Assembly (NCBI GenBank): GCA_913020235.1 | Contig: CAJWBT010000096.1 | Coordinates: forward strand, 1 to 7,939 | DNA: 7,939 nucleotides | Source of the DNA: an uncultured Chloroflexota bacterium | GTDB taxonomy: Bacteria > Chloroflexota > Dehalococcoidia > UBA3495 | Reading direction: 5' to 3' | In this document: positions 5,724-7,939 of the stretch, piece after piece | Layout: each line of letters opens with the position of its first letter | How positions within the stretch are numbered: position 1 is the first letter of the stretch | Notes under the pieces: model-generated | What the model was told of the DNA's origin: nothing | What the model saw: the letters and a program-made list of their open reading frames with translations, nothing else | Databases searched by the model: none | Position numbers and translations under genes: made by a program

Positions 5724-6998
5724 CTAGATCGCGTTGTAGTGTTTGCTGGGGCGGATGTATATTGGCTCCTCTACCGACACCCGAGCTATTTCTTTGCCAT
5801 TCTTGCTGTAGCCCACCACCGTGTCGTTGTACATCGCCCACTTCTTGCCGTTGATGGTGCTTTCAAAGACCTTCTCGCCCTCGATGATCTCGTACCGGAA
5901 CGCGATCTTCTGAGAAGCCCGGAAGAGTTGCAACACGGCCAGCAGCTCCCTGGAAGGAGCGGTGTACTTCTCGATGGCCTCATCCACGCCGGGGCCGAAC
6001 ATCTGCCGGAGGTAGGATCTGGGCGCCCAACGGGGTGGTATGTAGTACCCGTTGGGCTCGGTGCCGAACTGAGGGTAGAGGGGCAGGGCGACCTTCTCCA
6101 CCTTGATGAGGTAGTACAAAGGGTTGTTCCGGTCCTCAACCCAGCTCCCGTCCTCGTTGACCTGGACCAGCCCCTGGAGGCGTATTTTCCCCACACAAGC
6201 CGCCATGCAACGGGTCTCCATGGGCTCCCCGTCGGAGAGAGGGTCCTTCCCCTCGATGCGGGGGTAACAGGCGATGCACTTCTCGGTGACTCTCGTGGTA
6301 TCCCGGAACATGGGTTTCTTGTAGGGGCACTGCATGACGCACTTTCGGTAGCCCCTGCACCTCTCCTGGTCGATCAGCACGATACCGTCCTCGGGCCGCT
6401 TGTAGATAGCCTGGCGAGGGCAAGCGGCCAGGCAGGCCGGGTAGGTGCAGTGGTTGCAGAGGCGCTGGAGGTAGAAGAACCACGTCTCGTGCTCGGGAAG
6501 GGCCGTCGGCATCAGGTTTAGCAGGTCACGCTGGTCCCGAGAGCCGGTGGCGGTATCCTCATAGATATTGGGGGACCGCCACTGCTCATCGGAGGGTTCG
6601 TAGCCCAGCGCCACCTCCTCCCGCTGCTCCGAGTGTCTTGCAGCCTCGAAGATGGTCATACCTTCGTAGGCGCCATAGGGCCGTTGACCGCCATCCCGCT
6701 GCGAAGGGTCCCAGATGGCCTCGCGGCCCGCCTCCTGGTGCGCTTGGTCGAGCATTTCCAGGAGCCTGGCATCCCAGAACTGGGGGTAGCCTCCGTAGGG
6801 CTTGGTCTCCACGTTGTTCCACCACATGTACTCCTGCCCCTTGGAGAAGGTCCAGGTGGCCTTACAGGCCATCGTGCAGGTCTGTCAAGCAATGCAGCGG
6901 TTGGTGTTGAACACGAAGGCGAACTGCTGGCGGGGATGCTTCTCCTGATAGGGGTAGTGCATCTGCCGGCCAAGCTGCCAGTTGTACACGTCAGGCAT
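5724..6998 (-). CDS. nxrB: NXR beta subunit (iron-sulfur electron-transfer subunit) with an in-frame TGA at codon 38
   Basis: The ferredoxin-like beta subunit relays electrons between the molybdenum subunit and the heme b subunit. Counting the TGA as a residue gives 424 amino acids, full family length. Motif I is Cys35, TGA38, Cys41, Cys45. Motif II is CNHCTYPACLAACP (Cys181, 184, 189, 193). Motif III is CRGYRKCVMQCP (Cys214, 220, 224), where Tyr217 replaces a cysteine, consistent with a [3Fe-4S] cluster as in related enzymes. Motif IV is CIACYP plus CMAACVG (Cys241, 244, 264, 268). Segments such as EYMWWNNVETKPYGG and the C-terminal EEPIYIRP closely match Nitrospira NxrB as I recall it. No signal peptide is present, so it would be exported together with NxrA. 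The start at 6998 has a GAGGAG site at ideal spacing and overlaps the upstream small gene by 8 bases. If the TGA terminates, only 37 residues are made; the next ATG (6872) lacks a ribosome site and would lose most of motif I. It ends in TAG. Confidence 0.88.
6857..6871 (-). promoter_or_regulatory. Hairpin after the nxrB TGA, candidate bacterial SECIS-like element
   Basis: On the nxrB transcript UGGCC-UGUAA-GGCCA forms a perfect 5-bp stem with a 5-base loop. The loop begins 19 bases after the last base of the TGA codon, and its second base is G. Published bacterial SECIS consensus, as I recall it, wants an apical loop about 16-37 bases from UGA with a G among its first two bases, so this fits loosely. 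A CAG/CUG lower pairing (mRNA bases 4-6 with 33-35) is possible but leaves an uneven internal loop. The stem is short and could result from ordinary codons for Met-Ala-Cys-Lys-Ala. Confidence 0.3.
6885..6887 (-). other. In-frame TGA codon at a conserved cysteine position of nxrB
   Basis: Reading from the ATG at 6998, codons 35-45 are Cys-Ile-Ala-TGA-Gln-Thr-Cys-Thr-Met-Ala-Cys. Related beta subunits have C-x-x-C-x-x-C-x-x-x-C (or Asp last) here, so the TGA stands in for the second cysteine. TGA differs from both cysteine codons by one base. No frameshift is involved and coding similarity continues unbroken on both sides. Interpretations are selenocysteine, nonsense mutation or sequence error. 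Confidence 0.9.
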
Positions 6999-7263
6999 CG
7001 GACTCTCCTCTTTGGATCCAGCCGGAACTCCATCTATCGCGGACACGCTGAACTAGCGACCGCACGTGGGCCTCGCCCTTGTCGTGGTAAATGCGATGAG
7101 TTGCCTGGAAGAACGGACTGGTGAATAGGGACATCAATTGTCCGTCGTTCCACCCCAGGAATAGATACTCCTCCACCAGGCACTCGGCCATGTAGTCCAC
7201 GTCCTCTTGGGGTAGGGCTATCCCCACCAGCTCCATCGGGTCTTGGAGTTCGAAGGCTTTCAT
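6991..7263 (-). CDS. Small conserved-looking protein between nxrA and nxrB, function unknown
   Basis: This is a 90-residue protein (from ATG 7263; a TTG two codons earlier is less likely) that I cannot assign to a named family. It is mostly helical by appearance, acidic in the first half (PQEDVDYMAECLVEEYLFLGW) and basic in the second (VRSLVQRVRDRW). It is rich in aromatics, with one cysteine and no signal peptide or membrane segment. Its start lies 2 bases after the nxrA stop with a GAGGAG site inside the nxrA end, and its TGA stop overlaps the nxrB start by 8 bases. This double coupling argues that it is a real, translated gene made in proportion with the two subunits. An assembly factor or accessory subunit is the most natural guess, from context only. 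Confidence 0.78.
   Translation of the reverse strand: MKAFELQDPMELVGIALPQEDVDYMAECLVEEYLFLGWNDGQLMSLFTSPFFQATHRIYHDKGEAHVRSLVQRVRDRWSSGWIQRGESDA
7005..7010 (-). promoter_or_regulatory. Ribosome binding site that fixes the nxrB start
   Basis: The transcript reads GAGGAG, then six bases, then the ATG at 6998. This is a near-perfect Shine-Dalgarno at good spacing, inside the end of the small upstream gene. It shows that translation is meant to begin upstream of the in-frame TGA rather than at the ATG at 6872, where the preceding bases have no purine-rich site. Confidence 0.8.
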
Positions 7264-7265
7264 TT

Positions 7266-7939
7266 TCAACTCCTCACCTTGGTGATTTCGCCCTTTATGT
7301 ACCTGGTCATGAAGCTGCTCTCATCGGCAGGTGAGTAGCCTGTAAGCGCCGGCGCCCAGACGCCTTTGCCATCCATTCCTCCAGCTTCGGCCTTCTCTAT
7401 CTTGATCAGAGTTTCTTTGGGCACCGTGTTGATGCCGTGGTTGTCCCCTTCAAACCCGAAAATGAAGGACATGAGCGCCTTGGCCTTGTGAAAGAGGTTG
7501 TCCGTCTGGTGCATGGGCATGAGCCAGCTACGGGTGATGCTCTGCTGGGAGCCGTAACGGAAACTGGACTGATACCCGGTGTCGGCCGACAGGGCGCGTC
7601 CATCCGCGCGGCTCTCGTGGGCGAGCACGCTCCTCTCGGTGGCGATGAAGGACGCGTGCTTCATCATGGTGAAATTGTAGGGATAGGCTGGGTTGTATTT
7701 GACCCGAATCTTCAGCCGGGCGACCTTGTAGAAGTTTTCGTCCTGCTGCCAACCAACATAGGGCCTATCGGCGGGGTTGGCGTCCACGTACACGTAGTCG
7801 CCGTCGTTGATACTCAGGTCCTTGGCCGCATCGGGGTTCATGTGGATCTGCCACTCACCGACCCCCGGGCTCCGCTTGTCAACCCGGTAGGGGTCGCCGA
7901 AGTTGTTGCTCCAGATGAAGTTCCAGTCGGTGACCGTCC
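7266..7939 (-). CDS. nxrA: NXR alpha subunit (molybdopterin catalytic subunit), C-terminal end only
   Basis: The gene runs off the right edge; 223 codons and the TGA stop are visible. The part seen is the C-terminal molybdopterin dinucleotide-binding domain of the DMSO reductase superfamily and the tail beyond it. The stretch WQIHMNPDAAKDLSINDGDY, followed by VYVDANPADRPYVGW, closely matches Nitrospira-type NxrA as I recall it. So do the segments RVKYNPAYPYNFTMMKH, GYQSSFRYGSQQSITR and NTVPKETLIKIEKAE. The family binds bis-MGD molybdenum and interconverts nitrite and nitrate; the active-site residues, N-terminal Fe-S motif and Tat signal lie outside the window. It is first in the visible gene order. 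Related nitrate, selenate, chlorate and hydrocarbon dehydrogenase enzymes share the fold, but the match favours NXR. Confidence 0.93.
   Translation of the reverse strand, partial: TVTDWNFIWSNNFGDPYRVDKRSPGVGEWQIHMNPDAAKDLSINDGDYVYVDANPADRPYVGWQQDENFYKVARLKIRVKYNPAYPYNFTMMKHASFIATERSVLAHESRADGRALSADTGYQSSFRYGSQQSITRSWLMPMHQTDNLFHKAKALMSFIFGFEGDNHGINTVPKETLIKIEKAEAGGMDGKGVWAPALTGYSPADESSFMTRYIKGEITKVRS
7270..7275 (-). promoter_or_regulatory. Ribosome binding site for the small gene after nxrA
   Basis: GAGGAG lies six bases before the ATG at 7263 and inside the last codons of nxrA. It favours that ATG over the in-frame TTG at 7269, which would start with the site almost touching it. The same GAGGAG and six-base spacing recur before nxrB, suggesting both are translated at a high and similar rate. 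Confidence 0.7.

Noticed and set aside
5250..6521. A 423-codon plus-strand open frame opposite nxrB and the chaperone gene
   Set aside because: It lies antisense to two well-recognised genes, has no family resemblance and is typical of shadow frames in G+C-rich coding DNA. The same applies to the plus-strand frames at 599-1495 and 1758-2276.
5724..6872. nxrB starting at the ATG at 6872 as a shorter protein
   Set aside because: No ribosome site precedes it and most of cluster motif I would be lost, while the upstream start at 6998 has a strong site and family-like sequence.
6885..6887. Genome-wide reassignment of UGA to a sense codon
   Set aside because: nxrA, the small gene, the receiver gene and the stress-protein gene all end in TGA at the right lengths, so UGA works as a stop here.
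1..7939. CRISPR arrays, insertion sequences, tRNA genes or long repeats
   Set aside because: None was seen on reading either strand. The window is almost wholly occupied by one gene row.

Overview
The window (about 60% G+C or a little more by eye) carries one block of eight genes, all on the minus strand and tightly spaced. They read from the right edge leftwards to about position 434. The block is a nitrite oxidoreductase / nitrate reductase-type locus of the Nitrospira-Nitrospina-anammox kind, within the type II DMSO reductase family. In transcription order it holds: the C-terminal end of the catalytic subunit (nxrA, cut by the right edge); a 90-residue protein I do not recognise; the iron-sulfur beta subunit (nxrB); a TorD/NarJ-type chaperone; a Tat-exported heme b subunit with a C-terminal membrane anchor (nxrC); a stand-alone receiver protein; a long fusion of tandem universal stress domains with a zinc ribbon and PCP_red-like segments; and glutamyl-tRNA reductase (hemA), the first step of heme synthesis. 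Most junctions are overlaps or gaps of a few bases, so a single transcript is likely. hemA is the exception: its best start leaves about 100 bases after the stress-protein gene.

The host looks like a bacterium with a Nitrospira-type, outward-facing NXR. NxrA and NxrB match my memory of Nitrospira sequences closely, but Nitrospirota, NC10/Methylomirabilota, Chloroflexota and other lineages carry such genes and I cannot choose between them. Sequence alone does not settle whether the enzyme oxidises nitrite or reduces nitrate.

The most notable observation is in nxrB. Its well-supported start (position 6998, strong Shine-Dalgarno) leads after 37 codons to an in-frame TGA (6885-6887). This sits exactly where the family has the second cysteine of the first ferredoxin-type motif (C-x-x-[TGA]-x-x-C-x-x-x-C). 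The rest of the gene, about 386 codons, is intact. A small hairpin lies at a distance that would suit a bacterial SECIS element. The options are selenocysteine as an iron-sulfur ligand, a recent nonsense mutation, or a base-call error. UGA is not reassigned genome-wide, since four neighbouring genes end in TGA.

How the parts fit (inference): the chaperone matures the molybdenum subunit, A and B carry the Mo and Fe-S chain, and C passes electrons through heme b to or from the respiratory chain. HemA supplies tetrapyrrole, and the receiver and stress proteins probably tune or protect the system. Positions 1-433 hold no convincing intact gene: a possible decayed nitronate monooxygenase fragment at the left edge, then non-coding DNA with a few hairpins after hemA.
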